A DNA stretch of 12,644 nucleotides from Clostridiales bacterium (GCA_004553495.1 SFLE01000032.1:1-12644), one strand, 5' to 3'; shown: positions 1-6,671, counted from the stretch's first letter. Translations and numbers: made by a program. The notes: generated by a model not told the origin, from the letters alone.

Positions 1-79
1 TCTCCTTCTTCGCCCATGCCACCCATTCAGCGTTTTCGCTAAATCATTAAAGTATACTCACGAACGATATCCTTGTCAA
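1..79 (-). promoter_or_regulatory. Promoter and leader of a gene lying left of the window
   Basis: On the minus strand TTGACA (74-79) and TATACT (51-56) are separated by 17 bp, a near-consensus sigma-A promoter. The predicted start is near 44. The leader has a small AGCG-AAAA-CGCT hairpin (about 31-42) and a purine run AAGGAGA at the very edge (1-7) that would serve as a ribosome binding site for a gene starting just outside. The gene itself is not visible. Confidence 0.65.
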
Positions 80-89
80 TACTTTTTGC

Positions 90-128
90 AAAAAAAAGAA
101 GCGGATGTAACTGAAATCAGTTACATCC
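90..128 (-). terminator. Intrinsic terminator of tRNA-fMet
   Basis: A perfect 11-bp stem (103-113 with 118-128, loop 114-117) is followed on the minus strand by a T-rich tract ending in eight Ts (90-97). It lies directly after the tRNA 3' end and ends that transcript. Confidence 0.85.
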
Positions 129-136
129 ACTCGATA

Positions 137-213
<77 letters not shown>

Positions 214-241
214 ATATTCGATTGCTCTCTAAAGCTCGTAT

Positions 242-270
242 ATAATACCATAACGCATAGACTAAGTCAA
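242..270 (-). promoter_or_regulatory. Promoter of tRNA-fMet
   Basis: Minus-strand TTGACT (265-270), 17-bp spacer, TATTAT (242-247). The predicted start near 235 lies about 20 nt before the mature tRNA 5' end. Confidence 0.8.
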
Positions 271-295
271 TACCCGAGTGCAATTTTTCTCCGAC

Positions 296-324
296 AAAAA
301 CCGCAGGAGCGTTTACTCCTGCGG
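296..324 (-). terminator. Intrinsic terminator of psuG
   Basis: A 9-bp G+C-rich perfect stem (301-309 with 316-324, 6-nt loop) is followed on the minus strand by TTTTTG. It lies about 50 bp downstream of the psuG stop codon. Confidence 0.85.
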
Positions 325-376
325 TTTGTCACTATTTATCGCTCCGCCTTGAGTCCGGTTTCGGTCTCGCAAACGG

Positions 377-1288
377 TTATTTACACAGCTCGGCTGCGGT
401 CTTTGCAGCGACGGTTGCGTTATTGAGAACGAGCTGGATGTTGCTCTCGAGCGAGTCGCCGCCGGTGAGCTCGACAACGCGAGCCAGCAGGAACGGGGTG
501 GTCTCCTTGCCGTGGATGCCCTTTTCGCGGCTCTCGGCGATCGCCTGATCTATGGCTGCGTCGATGACCTCCTTGTCCATGGCGTACTGCTCGGGGATGG
601 GGTTGGTAACGAGCATGCCGCCCTTCATGCCGAGACCCTGCTGGGCCTTGAACATGGCGGCCAGCTCCTCGGGGGAGTCGACGCGGTAGTCAACGCCGAA
701 GCCGCTGCGGCGGGTGTAGAACGCGGGAAGCTCGTCCGTGCCGTAGCCTATAACGGGAACGCCCTTGGTCTCGAGGTACTCCAGCGTAAGACCGAGGTCG
801 AGAATGCTCTTTGCGCCGGCGCACACGACCATGACGGGAGTGCTGCCGAGCTCTTCGAGGTCGGCGGAAATGTCCATCGTAGTCTCTGCGCCGCGGTGTA
901 CGCCGCCGATGCCGCCGGTGGCGAAAACGCTTATGCCAGCCATATGCGCGATGATCATGGTGGTGGTGACGGTGGTAGCGCCGTCGGCTCCGCGGGCGAC
1001 TATTGCAGCCATGTCGCGGCGGGATGCCTTTGCGACCTTGCGTCCGGACTTGCCAAGGTACTCGATCTCCTCAGCGGAAAGACCCGCCTTGAGTCTGCCG
1101 CCGATGATGGCGATGGTCGCGGGAACCGCGCCGTTATCGCGTATCGTCTTTTCCACAAGCATTGCGGTCTCGACATTTTTCGGGTACGGCATACCGTGGG
1201 ATATTATCGTGCTCTCCAGCGCGACGACGGGCTTGCCTTCGGCTAAAGCCTGCTTAACTTCGGGAGAGATGTCAAGATACTTGTTCAT
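377..1288 (-). CDS. psuG: Pseudouridine-5'-phosphate glycosidase
   Basis: 303 aa, full family length. PsuG cleaves the C-C glycosidic bond of pseudouridine 5'-phosphate to uracil and ribose 5-phosphate (reversible, metal dependent, cytoplasmic). The family signature ALESTIISHGMPYP opens the protein (23-36). Residues matching the catalytic set described for E. coli PsuG are all present with a constant offset: E25, K87 (KVAKASRRD), D143 (TTMDISADL), the Schiff-base lysine K160 (CAGAKSILD) and N283 near the end. The glycine-rich FATGGIGGVHRGAE segment (122-135) is also typical. The ATG is preceded by AAGGAG at 9 nt and by its own consensus promoter. The usual partner, pseudouridine kinase psuK, is not in this window; the neighbours upstream are two other pyrimidine salvage kinases. 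It appears intact and monocistronic. Confidence 0.96.
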   Translation of the reverse strand: MNKYLDISPEVKQALAEGKPVVALESTIISHGMPYPKNVETAMLVEKTIRDNGAVPATIAIIGGRLKAGLSAEEIEYLGKSGRKVAKASRRDMAAIVARGADGATTVTTTMIIAHMAGISVFATGGIGGVHRGAETTMDISADLEELGSTPVMVVCAGAKSILDLGLTLEYLETKGVPVIGYGTDELPAFYTRRSGFGVDYRVDSPEELAAMFKAQQGLGMKGGMLVTNPIPEQYAMDKEVIDAAIDQAIAESREKGIHGKETTPFLLARVVELTGGDSLESNIQLVLNNATVAAKTAAELCK

Positions 1289-1323
1289 AGGGCTTAACTC
1301 CTTTATTATTTTTTGAAATGTGA

Positions 1324-1352
1324 ATTATACACATCCATCGTTCCATTGTCAA
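1324..1352 (-). promoter_or_regulatory. Consensus promoter of psuG
   Basis: Minus-strand TTGACA (1347-1352), 17 bp, TATAAT (1324-1329): a perfect match to the sigma-A consensus in both boxes. Directly upstream lie A-tracts belonging to a tandem 14-bp repeat (1363-1390), which could act as an UP element. Confidence 0.85.
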
Positions 1353-1362
1353 GTCTTTTTCG

Positions 1363-1396
1363 GAGGCGTTTTTTCAGAGGCGTTTTTTCAGAGACG
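1363..1396. repeat. Tandem 14-bp repeat with phased T-tracts
   Basis: GAGGCGTTTTTTCA occurs at 1363-1376 and again at 1377-1390, followed by a partial third unit (GAGACG, 1391-1396). Read on the minus strand these are A6 tracts 14 bp apart just upstream of the psuG -35 box. A related copy lies upstream of the rplJ promoter (11255-11266). Confidence 0.75.
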
Positions 1397-1485
1397 CATT
1401 CAGACTGTACCTATACGGTAATTGCGTCAGCCCGACCGGTAACTGCAGGCAAAACCGTCGCAGCGGGCGAGTATTGCTTGCCCGC
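1397..1485 (+). repeat. Dispersed repeat family C, copy 1
   Basis: Contains the core CCCGACCGG (around 1432), an AAAACCG segment and a terminal hairpin GCGGGCGAG/CTTGCCCGC (1463-1485). Related blocks recur at 5257-5339, 5441-5490, 8574-8669 (opposite strand) and 11255-11329. Non-coding. Confidence 0.65.
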
Positions 1486-1495
1486 ATATTTGCAG

Positions 1496-1564
1496 CTTGT
1501 TATTGTCGAGATGGCGCAGCAAAATCAATTGCCATTCTCGATAACGCAATGCCCGCTACGGCGA
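1496..1564 (+). repeat. Dispersed repeat family B, copy 1
   Basis: About 68 bp closely matching 5093-5160. Both share the block AAAATCAATTGCC in the centre, then CTCGRTAACGCAATGCCCGC. The ends are near-inverted (GTTATTGTCGAGATGGC against GCCATTCTCGATAAC), so the element can fold into one long hairpin with an A+T-rich loop. Confidence 0.7.
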
Positions 1565-1570
1565 GTGGCT

Positions 1571-1650
1571 GGCTTCCCCTTGAGGGGAAGCTGTCAGCGT
1601 AAGCTGACTGATGAGGTGAGAATATATTTCGGCGCAAGCCGCTCAATATT
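1571..1650 (+). repeat. Dispersed repeat family A, copy 1
   Basis: Three hairpins in series: GGCTTCCCC TTGA GGGGAAGC, then TGTCAGC GTAA GCTGAC, then after GATGAGGTG a third, CGGC GCAA GCCG (around 1630-1641). The same layout recurs at 6672-6745 and 9549-9622, and shorter versions occur elsewhere in the window. It lies in the 3' region of tdk and has no coding potential of its own. Confidence 0.8.
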
Positions 1651-1674
1651 GATGCCTTCGGCACGATTTGAATA

Positions 1675-1730
1675 CACCTCATCCGGCTCGCTATGCTTGC
1701 CACCTCCATTTACACAAGGGCGGCAAGGGC
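1675..1730 (-). repeat. Diverged family A copy, inverted relative to copy 1
   Basis: Read on the minus strand it runs TTGTGTAAATGGAGG, GCGAGCCGGATGAGGTG, the same order as family A. CACCTCATC (1675-1683) faces GATGAGGTG (1610-1618) of copy 1, so the two elements form a composite inverted pair across 1571-1730. No T-rich intrinsic terminator was found after tdk, so this pair may be where tdk transcription ends (inference). Confidence 0.55.
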
Positions 1731-1738
1731 GCGAGCTG

Positions 1739-2311
1739 TTATCCATTGCTTATTTTCTTCATCCAGCACTTGTGGCACATTGCCACATAGCTGTCGTTGC
1801 CGCCGAGGAACACCTGATCGCCGTGGGTGATGACGCGGCCGTTTGCGTCGATGCGCGCGTTGACGGTGGCTTTTCTGCCGCAGGCGCAGACGGTTTTTAT
1901 CTCGGTGATGGAGTCGGCAAGCTCCATTAGCCTGCGCGAGCCGGGGAAAAAGTGAGTGAGAAAGTCGGTGCGCAGCCCGAAGCACAGCACCGGCAGATCC
2001 TCATCGTCAACGAGCGCGCGCAGCTGCTCTATCTGCTCGGGCGTGAAAAACTGCGCCTCATCTGCTATTATAACATCGTGCGTTCCGGCGCTTTTATACG
2101 CCTCTATTATATCCTGCTCGGGCGTTATCACCTGCGCGGAGCGCTTCAGACCGATGCGGCTGCGCACGATGTCCGCGCCGTCGCGGGTGTCGGTGCTCGG
2201 CTTTATGAGCCAAACGCTCATGCCGAGCTCCTCATAGTTAAACTGCGTTATCAGCGCCTGAGCCGATTTCGACGAGCCCATTGCGCCGTATTTGAAATAT
2301 AGCTTTGCCAT
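1739..2311 (-). CDS. tdk: Thymidine kinase (type II, TK1-like)
   Basis: 190 aa, the usual length. It phosphorylates thymidine to dTMP with ATP in the cytosol, a salvage route into DNA precursors. The P-loop is GAMGSSKS at 9-16, and the catalytic Glu is E85 in DEAQFF (84-89). LCFGLRTDF (109-117) is the family's conserved strand. The structural zinc site is formed by C142/C144 (VCACGRKA) and C179/C182 (CHKC); the closely spaced first pair resembles the E. coli enzyme. The C-terminal lasso region GGNDSYV (171-177) that closes on the nucleoside is present. The start ATG has GGAG about 10 nt upstream. It follows udk with a 14-bp gap, so the two are almost certainly cotranscribed and translationally close. 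Confidence 0.96.
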   Translation of the reverse strand: MAKLYFKYGAMGSSKSAQALITQFNYEELGMSVWLIKPSTDTRDGADIVRSRIGLKRSAQVITPEQDIIEAYKSAGTHDVIIADEAQFFTPEQIEQLRALVDDEDLPVLCFGLRTDFLTHFFPGSRRLMELADSITEIKTVCACGRKATVNARIDANGRVITHGDQVFLGGNDSYVAMCHKCWMKKISNG

Positions 2312-2325
2312 GTCCTTCTCCCAAA

Positions 2326-2952
2326 CTAATTCTTTGCCAAGTGCGCACGCACGCGCTCAAGCACCATGTCCAGCGCGACCTGATTGTGTCCGCCCTCGGG
2401 GATTATTATATCCGCCTTGCGCTTGCTCGGCTCGACAAACTGCTCGTGCATGGGCTTAACGGTGGTCAGATACTGGTTGACGACGCTTTCAAGACTGCGG
2501 CCGCGGTCGCGCACATCGCGCACTATGCGCCTGAGTATGCGCACATCGGCGTCCGTGTCAACGAAGATCTTTATATCCATCAGGTCGCAAAGCTCCTGGC
2601 TCTGAAATATCAGCAGTCCCTCGACGATGATAACGCGCGAGGGCTTGACCGTGATGGTTTTTTCGGCGCGGTCGTGGATGGTGTAGTCGTATGTAGGGCT
2701 GTGGATGGTCTCGCCCGCGCGCAGCTTTTTGAGATCCTCTATGAGAAGCTCGGTGTCGAACGCGTCGGGGTGGTCGTAGTTGAGCTTTGCGCGCTCCTCA
2801 TAGCTCATGCCGTGGTGGGCTTTGTAGTAGTTGTCATGGTAAATGACGCTGACATTGCCGCCGAAATGCTGCATGATCTTTCTGGTGATGGTGGTCTTGC
2901 CGCTGCCTGTGCCGCCGGCTATGCCGATGACGATTATGCTGTTATCGCTCAT
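2326..2952 (-). CDS. udk: Uridine kinase
   Basis: 208 aa from the chosen start. It phosphorylates uridine (and usually cytidine) to the monophosphate. The Walker A motif GIAGGTGSGKTT sits close to the N terminus. Other family hallmarks are YHDNYYK (substrate-binding Asp), the segment NYDHPDAFDTELL, SPTYDYTIHDR, and VIIVEGLLIF (Walker B-like strand), followed by the lid region VRDVRDRGRSLESVVNQYL. Two ATGs lie two codons apart. The ribosome binding site GGGAG (2960-2964) is only 1 nt from the first (2958) but 7 nt from the second (2952), so I use 2952. It is first gene of the udk-tdk operon and divergent from prfB. Together with psuG downstream it makes a pyrimidine salvage neighbourhood. Confidence 0.95.
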   Translation of the reverse strand: MSDNSIIVIGIAGGTGSGKTTITRKIMQHFGGNVSVIYHDNYYKAHHGMSYEERAKLNYDHPDAFDTELLIEDLKKLRAGETIHSPTYDYTIHDRAEKTITVKPSRVIIVEGLLIFQSQELCDLMDIKIFVDTDADVRILRRIVRDVRDRGRSLESVVNQYLTTVKPMHEQFVEPSKRKADIIIPEGGHNQVALDMVLERVRAHLAKN

Positions 2953-2985
2953 ATCCATTCTCCCGTGTATATTTTTCGGTTACAT

Positions 2986-3015
2986 CTTATCACACATGGC
3001 TCCCGCTTGCAACAA
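2986..3015 (-). promoter_or_regulatory. Possible udk promoter (weak)
   Basis: Minus-strand TTGTTG (3010-3015), 18 bp, GATAAG (2986-2991) with TG upstream of the -10. This is the best pair in the udk upstream region but far from consensus. Confidence 0.35.
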
Positions 3016-3058
3016 GCTCGGCGAGTTTGGCCGCGTAAAATAAAACCTCAGTTTCCGG

Positions 3059-3087
3059 TTTACAATGCGCGTGGATTAATGTATAAT
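3059..3087 (+). promoter_or_regulatory. Promoter of prfB
   Basis: TTTACA (3059-3064), 17 bp, TATAAT (3082-3087). The predicted start near 3094 gives a leader of about 25 nt, ending in AAGGA 8 nt before the prfB ATG. Confidence 0.8.
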
Positions 3088-3118
3088 ATTACAGCAATTT
3101 TGGCTAAGGAATGATAAA

Positions 3119-4225
3119 ATGATAGAGTTTGAAGAGTATAAAGGAAAATTGAACGGCTTAAAGCCCACGCTTGACTCCCTGCGCGAGGCGCTGCACCTCG
3201 AGGCTGCCGAAAAGGAGATCGAGGAGCTCGAGGGTCAGAGCGCGCGCGACGGCTTCTGGAACGATGTCGAAAATTCGCAGAAGGTGCAAAAAAGGCTCAA
3301 GCAGCTCAAGGGCAAGGTCGAGAACTATGATAAGCTCTGCTCCGGCTGGGACGATCTGATGACGCTGTGCGAAATGGCCATCGAGGAGGACGACGACTCC
3401 ATGCTGCCCGAGCTCCAGAGTGAGTATGCCGAGTTTGAGAAGAAGCTCGAGGAGACCCGCCTCGGCACCCTGCTCACCGGCGAGTACGACGCCAACAACG
3501 CCATCCTCACCTTCCACGCAGGCGCCGGCGGCACCGAGGCACAGGACTGGACGCAGATGCTCTACCGCATGTACAATATGTGGGCTGATCGCCACGGCTA
3601 CACCGTCAAGCTAATGGACTACCTCGACGGCGACGAGGCGGGCATAAAGAGCGCTACCATTATGATAGAGGGCGAAAACGCTTACGGCTTCTTAAAGAGC
3701 GAGCACGGCATACACCGCCTCGTGCGCATATCGCCGTTTGACTCGTCGGGCCGCCGCCATACTTCGTTTTCCGCGATCGAGGTCATGCCGGAGATAAGCG
3801 ACGATAATGAGATCGAGCTGCGCGATGAGGACATCAAGATGGATGTCTACCGTTCCTCCGGCGCAGGCGGTCAGAAGGTCAACAAGACCTCGTCGGCGGT
3901 GCGTCTTACGCACATCCCCACCGGCATCGTCGTCTCGTCTCAGGTCGAGCGAAGCCACTTCCAGAACCTCGAGAACTGCCGCAATATGCTGCGCGCGCGT
4001 CTTGCCGAGATCAAGGAGCGCGAGCACCTTGAAAAGATAAGCGACATTAAGGGCGTTCAGCAGAAGATAGAGTGGGGCAGCCAGATCCGCTCGTATGTTT
4101 TCATGCCGTACACGCTGGCAAAGGACCACCGCACCGGCTTTGAAAACGGCAACATCCAGAATGTCATGGACGGAGATATAGACGGCTTTATAAATGCCTA
4201 TCTCGCAATGAAGGCGGCTAACTGA
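3119..4225 (+). CDS. prfB: Peptide chain release factor 2 (no programmed frameshift)
   Basis: 368 aa. RF2 recognises UAA and UGA stop codons in the ribosomal A site and triggers peptidyl-tRNA hydrolysis. The stop-codon tripeptide SPF is at 205-207 (RLVRISPFDSSGRRHTS) and the catalytic GGQ at 250-252 (RSSGAGGQKVNKTSSAVR). The N-terminal helical domain spans roughly 1-110, and GAGGTEAQDW (135-144) is the usual start of the core. Most bacterial prfB genes carry an in-frame UGA within CTTTGAC near codon 25, bypassed by a +1 shift. Here the matching place (codons 18-19) reads CTT GAC without the extra T, and no GA-rich stimulator precedes it, so the reading frame is open and autoregulation by frameshifting is absent. 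It is monocistronic, with its own promoter and a strong terminator. Confidence 0.97.
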   Translation: MIEFEEYKGKLNGLKPTLDSLREALHLEAAEKEIEELEGQSARDGFWNDVENSQKVQKRLKQLKGKVENYDKLCSGWDDLMTLCEMAIEEDDDSMLPELQSEYAEFEKKLEETRLGTLLTGEYDANNAILTFHAGAGGTEAQDWTQMLYRMYNMWADRHGYTVKLMDYLDGDEAGIKSATIMIEGENAYGFLKSEHGIHRLVRISPFDSSGRRHTSFSAIEVMPEISDDNEIELRDEDIKMDVYRSSGAGGQKVNKTSSAVRLTHIPTGIVVSSQVERSHFQNLENCRNMLRARLAEIKEREHLEKISDIKGVQQKIEWGSQIRSYVFMPYTLAKDHRTGFENGNIQNVMDGDIDGFINAYLAMKAAN

Positions 4226-4243
4226 GCCGGTAAGCAAATATAG

Positions 4244-4287
4244 AAAAAATAAGTGCGATGCATTATTTTGCATCGCACTTATTTTTT
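4244..4287. terminator. Strong bidirectional terminator
   Basis: A perfect 19-bp stem (4244-4262 with 4269-4287, loop 4263-4268) whose outer arms are A6 and T6 runs. It serves prfB on the plus strand and the membrane protein at 4316 on the minus strand. Confidence 0.92.
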
Positions 4288-4315
4288 CGCTCCGCCTGCT
4301 GCGCAGGCACGAAAG

Positions 4316-4864
4316 TTATTTAAAAATGCTCGTTGTGCCGAGATATGCGGCGATATTGGTAACCAGACCGTGCTCAAAGCTGAGCTCTATCGTCACCTGA
4401 CCGCGGTGAGCGCGGCACGAGTTGAACCCGCCGCCCTGCATGGTGTAGCCCGAGTCGAGCAGAGTCGTTTTCGCGTCGAGCTCATCATCGCCTACGCGGA
4501 TGCCGAGCACGGAATAATACTTCTCGGACGAGGAAAAGCCGATGACCTTGTATCCGCCGAGCCCGCTGTCGGGATGGCTGCCGAGGTAGTAGCGCGTGTC
4601 GGTGCCCTTTGCGGATATGCCGCTGCCGCGCTCGTCGGAAAACCATCGGTAGCGACCCTCGTCATACGCCTTTGCGTCGTCAAGGCTTCTGACATAGTCG
4701 ATGCTGCTGCCGAGCCGCCAGTCCATGAGCGAGCGCGAGTTAAACTGCGCAAGCTCTATCGTGCCGAACCACGAGAAAACAAGCGCGAGCACGAGCGCGG
4801 CGGCAAGGATTATTATAACGGCAAGCTTTATTGTCTTTTTCGGTATTTGTTTCAAACGCTGCAT
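4316..4864 (-). CDS. Hypothetical membrane-anchored protein
   Basis: 182 aa from the ATG at 4864. An upstream TTG at 4882 is in frame, but the ribosome binding site GGGAG overlaps that region and sits 11 nt before the ATG, so I prefer the ATG. The N terminus is basic (MQRLKQIPKK), then one strongly hydrophobic segment at about 13-34 (KLAVIIILAAALVLALVF), then a soluble, probably extracytoplasmic part. The C-terminal third contains LGIRVGDDELDAKTTLLDSG followed by strand-rich GQVTIELSFEHGLVTNIAAYL. This looks like the small repeat-type domains in Firmicutes surface proteins where a G-D motif precedes a helix and three strands. I do not recognise a family with a known function. It has its own promoter and is flanked by terminators and repeats, so the neighbours give no functional clue. 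Confidence 0.75.
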   Translation of the reverse strand: MQRLKQIPKKTIKLAVIIILAAALVLALVFSWFGTIELAQFNSRSLMDWRLGSSIDYVRSLDDAKAYDEGRYRWFSDERGSGISAKGTDTRYYLGSHPDSGLGGYKVIGFSSSEKYYSVLGIRVGDDELDAKTTLLDSGYTMQGGGFNSCRAHRGQVTIELSFEHGLVTNIAAYLGTTSIFK

Positions 4865-4902
4865 TGTAAAACAGACTCCCAAACGATCGGATAATCAGCA
4901 AC

Positions 4903-4931
4903 ATAATACATTTAATAAAAACAAAAGTCAA
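4903..4931 (-). promoter_or_regulatory. Promoter of the membrane-anchored protein gene
   Basis: Minus-strand TTGACT (4926-4931), 17 bp, TATTAT (4903-4908), giving a predicted leader of about 30 nt before the ATG at 4864. Confidence 0.75.
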
Positions 4932-4949
4932 GATTGTGTGTATACTCCA

Positions 4950-5160
4950 AGGCATCCCCTTGAGGGGCTCGCTCGCCGCGAGAGGCAATGCGCCGTCTAC
5001 ATCGGCGGTTAGTTTACCTGCGTTGTCACGGTAACGCACTGCGGAAAATGTTTCTGCCCATGGCTTCCCCTTGAGGGGAAGGCTTTTTGCGACTTGTTAT
5101 TATCGAGATAATGCAGAAAAATCAATTGCCGATCTCGGTAACGCAATGCCCGCCGCGGCG
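4950..5160. repeat. Cluster of partial family A repeats and family B copy 2
   Basis: A truncated family A hairpin (GGCATCCCC TTGA GGGG, about 4950-4967), a second truncated one (GGCTTCCCC TTGA GGGGAAGGC, 5062-5083) and a full family B copy (5093-5160) matching 1496-1564. A shorter GGTAACGCA echo of family B lies near 5031-5039. No credible gene occupies 4865-5515; the long antisense frame across it is made of repeat sequence. Confidence 0.7.
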
Positions 5161-5173
5161 GCGAAAAAAGCCT

Positions 5174-5201
5174 TTGACATTTTTGCAAAATCTGATATAA
5201 T
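5174..5201 (+). promoter_or_regulatory. Perfect consensus promoter
   Basis: TTGACA (5174-5179), 16 bp, TATAAT (5196-5201), with an A6 tract just upstream (5164-5169). It is the only convincing promoter before the MFS gene at 5516, but a terminator starts about 12 nt after its predicted start site (5208). Confidence 0.85.
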
Positions 5202-5207
5202 CCCAAG

Positions 5208-5256
5208 CGTTGAGTAGCGAAAAAGCGTAAGTCCAAACCGGACTTGCGCTTTTTTA
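5208..5256 (+). terminator. Terminator directly behind the promoter (possible attenuator or tiny RNA)
   Basis: The stem AAAAAGCGTAAGTCC (5220-5234) pairs with 5240-5254 through a 5-nt loop; one G-U pair is the only non-Watson-Crick pair. It ends in TTTTTT (5250-5255). The RNA made from the promoter at 5174 would be only about 49 nt if termination is efficient. Read on the minus strand it also has the arms of a terminator. Confidence 0.8.
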
Positions 5257-5490
5257 GTGTCGTTTTTTCGCACTTACCCATATATATATCTTGGCTGTCC
5301 CGACCGGAGGGCGCCGACAAAACCGATGTATTCCCGCACTGCAATAGTACGCAGACTGCTGAGGTGAAAGCCCCCACAGGCTCCCTTGCGTAAATGGAGC
5401 TGTCAGCCGCAGGCTGACTGAGGGATCGTCTTTTCGCGCCTGCGGAAGCGGTTATTATGTCAGCCCGACCGGTGAGTGCGCAATGTGCGA
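5257..5490. repeat. Family C copies 2 and 3 around family A copy 2
   Basis: 5257-5339 carries CCCGACCGG preceded by TCGTTTTTTCG and followed by GACAAAACCGATGTATTCCCGC (family C). 5379-5425 is family A in its second flavour: GGCTCCCTTGCGTAAATGGAGC, then TGTCAGCCGCAGGCTGACTGA. 5441-5490 is a short family C block with GTTATTATGTCAGCCCGACC. All of it would sit in the 5' leader of the MFS gene. Confidence 0.65.
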
Positions 5491-5515
5491 GTGCATAGTA
5501 AAAAAGGAGAAGAAC

Positions 5516-6661
5516 ATGAAAGAGATCAAACTGAAGCCACTGGCAGCGAGCATACTTTCGCTTTCGCTGCTGACCGTAATGGCGGGAGCGGCGGTCGCGC
5601 CCGCGCTGGAGGTGATACGCGAATACTTTTCCGATGCCGGCACCATGGCGGTACAGCTCATCGTGAGCATGCCGGCGCTGTTCATCGTTATCACCAACCT
5701 GTTTTTCAGCCGCCTTGCGAGCAGGTTCGGCTCCAAAACGCTGGTGATGTTGGGACTCGTGCTGTACACCGTCGGCGGCTGCTGCGCGGGACTGTGCAGT
5801 TCGATAGCTGCGGTGCTGGTGCTGCGCGCGCTCGTGGGCGTGGGCGTCGGCATCATCATGCCGCTGTCCACGGGGCTTCTGACCTATTACTTCCCTCCGG
5901 AGAAGCGTGAGGGACTCATGGGCCTGTCGTCGGCGGCAAATCAGCTCGGCGGAGTTGTCGCAACGCTGCTCGCGGGCGTGCTTTCGGGCATAAGCTGGCG
6001 CATGAGCTTTCTCGTATACATCATGGGTCTTATAAGCATCGTGCTGTGCCTTGTTTTCATGCCAAACGACCGCATCGGTTCGCCCCAGCAGCCCGGTAAG
6101 ACGGGCTCGAGCGGTGTATGGCGGCGCAACTTCTGGCACATTGCCGCGATGTTCCTGCTCATGACCGCGTTTTTCATTTACCCCGCCAACTTTGCCATCG
6201 TGACCGCGGCGGAGGGGGCCATACCAATGTCTCTGTGCGCGCCCATCATGGCGGGGCTCGACCTCGTCGCGTTCGCGGGCGGGCTTGCGTTCGTGCACAT
6301 TAAGCGCGGCATCGGCAGGTACACCCGTTTTGTCGCGCCTGCGGCGTTTTTGTGCGGCTACTGTCTGCTGGCATTTGTCGGCGGCTGGGTCGGAACGCTT
6401 GCGGGCTGTGCGCTCGTGGGCTTTGCAAACGGTGTGGGCGTGCCGTGCATCATCTCGGCGGCATCGGCAAACGAGGGCAGAGATGCCGCGACAACGGTCA
6501 TGCCGATGATCTCGGCATCCCTGTATCTTGCGCAGTTTGTAAGTCCGTTTCTGCTCTCGCTCGTCTCGGGCATCGTGCCGGACGCGCTGCGCCTGCCGTA
6601 CTATCTTGCCGCAGCCGTCAGCGCCCTGCTGCTGGTCTGCTCCGCGTTTGAAAACAACTGA
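5516..6661 (+). CDS. Major facilitator superfamily transporter
   Basis: 381 aa from the ATG at 5516, chosen because AGGAG (5505-5509) lies 6 nt upstream; an in-frame ATG at 5483 is inside repeat sequence and lacks a binding site. The protein is hydrophobic throughout, with about 12 membrane spans in two halves and a polar central loop (about 181-195, GSPQQPGKTGSSGVWRR). A recognisable MFS motif A follows span 2 (SRLASRFGSKTLV, about 65-77). The charged motif in span 4, R104ALVGVGVGIIMP, is typical of the DHA1 drug-proton antiporter class. The proline-containing antiporter motif C of span 5 is not clear, so export of drugs is only one option; the substrate cannot be told. The gene stands alone, reached by a long repeat-filled leader and followed by a two-way terminator. 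Confidence 0.9.
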   Translation: MKEIKLKPLAASILSLSLLTVMAGAAVAPALEVIREYFSDAGTMAVQLIVSMPALFIVITNLFFSRLASRFGSKTLVMLGLVLYTVGGCCAGLCSSIAAVLVLRALVGVGVGIIMPLSTGLLTYYFPPEKREGLMGLSSAANQLGGVVATLLAGVLSGISWRMSFLVYIMGLISIVLCLVFMPNDRIGSPQQPGKTGSSGVWRRNFWHIAAMFLLMTAFFIYPANFAIVTAAEGAIPMSLCAPIMAGLDLVAFAGGLAFVHIKRGIGRYTRFVAPAAFLCGYCLLAFVGGWVGTLAGCALVGFANGVGVPCIISAASANEGRDAATTVMPMISASLYLAQFVSPFLLSLVSGIVPDALRLPYYLAAAVSALLLVCSAFENN

Positions 6662-6671
6662 ATGGACCATT

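Noticed and set aside
512..1246. Open frame antisense to psuG
   Set aside because: No ribosome binding site and no recognisable domain; psuG on the other strand has every catalytic residue.
1363..1396. Tandem repeat as a CRISPR array
   Set aside because: Units of 14 bp with no spacers, and no cas genes in the window.
1605..1640. CTGATGAG in family A resembling a hammerhead ribozyme core
   Set aside because: The partner GAAA segment and the third stem with a cleavable NUH site are not present, and other copies do not preserve them.
1313..1930. Plus-strand open frame containing FPLRGSCQ-type peptide
   Set aside because: It is translated dispersed repeats running into the antisense of tdk; the same peptide appears from another repeat copy near 8490.
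2305..3114. Plus-strand open frame opposite udk
   Set aside because: It is the antisense of the conserved udk frame, with no family features of its own.
5483..5515. Earlier ATG for the MFS protein
   Set aside because: It lies in family C repeat sequence without a ribosome binding site, while the ATG at 5516 has AGGAG 6 nt upstream.
5009..6670. Long open frame on the minus strand opposite the MFS gene
   Set aside because: Extremely Arg/His/Gln-rich, no start signal, and its end is repeat sequence; it mirrors the high-G+C codon pattern of the real MFS gene, which has clear membrane spans.
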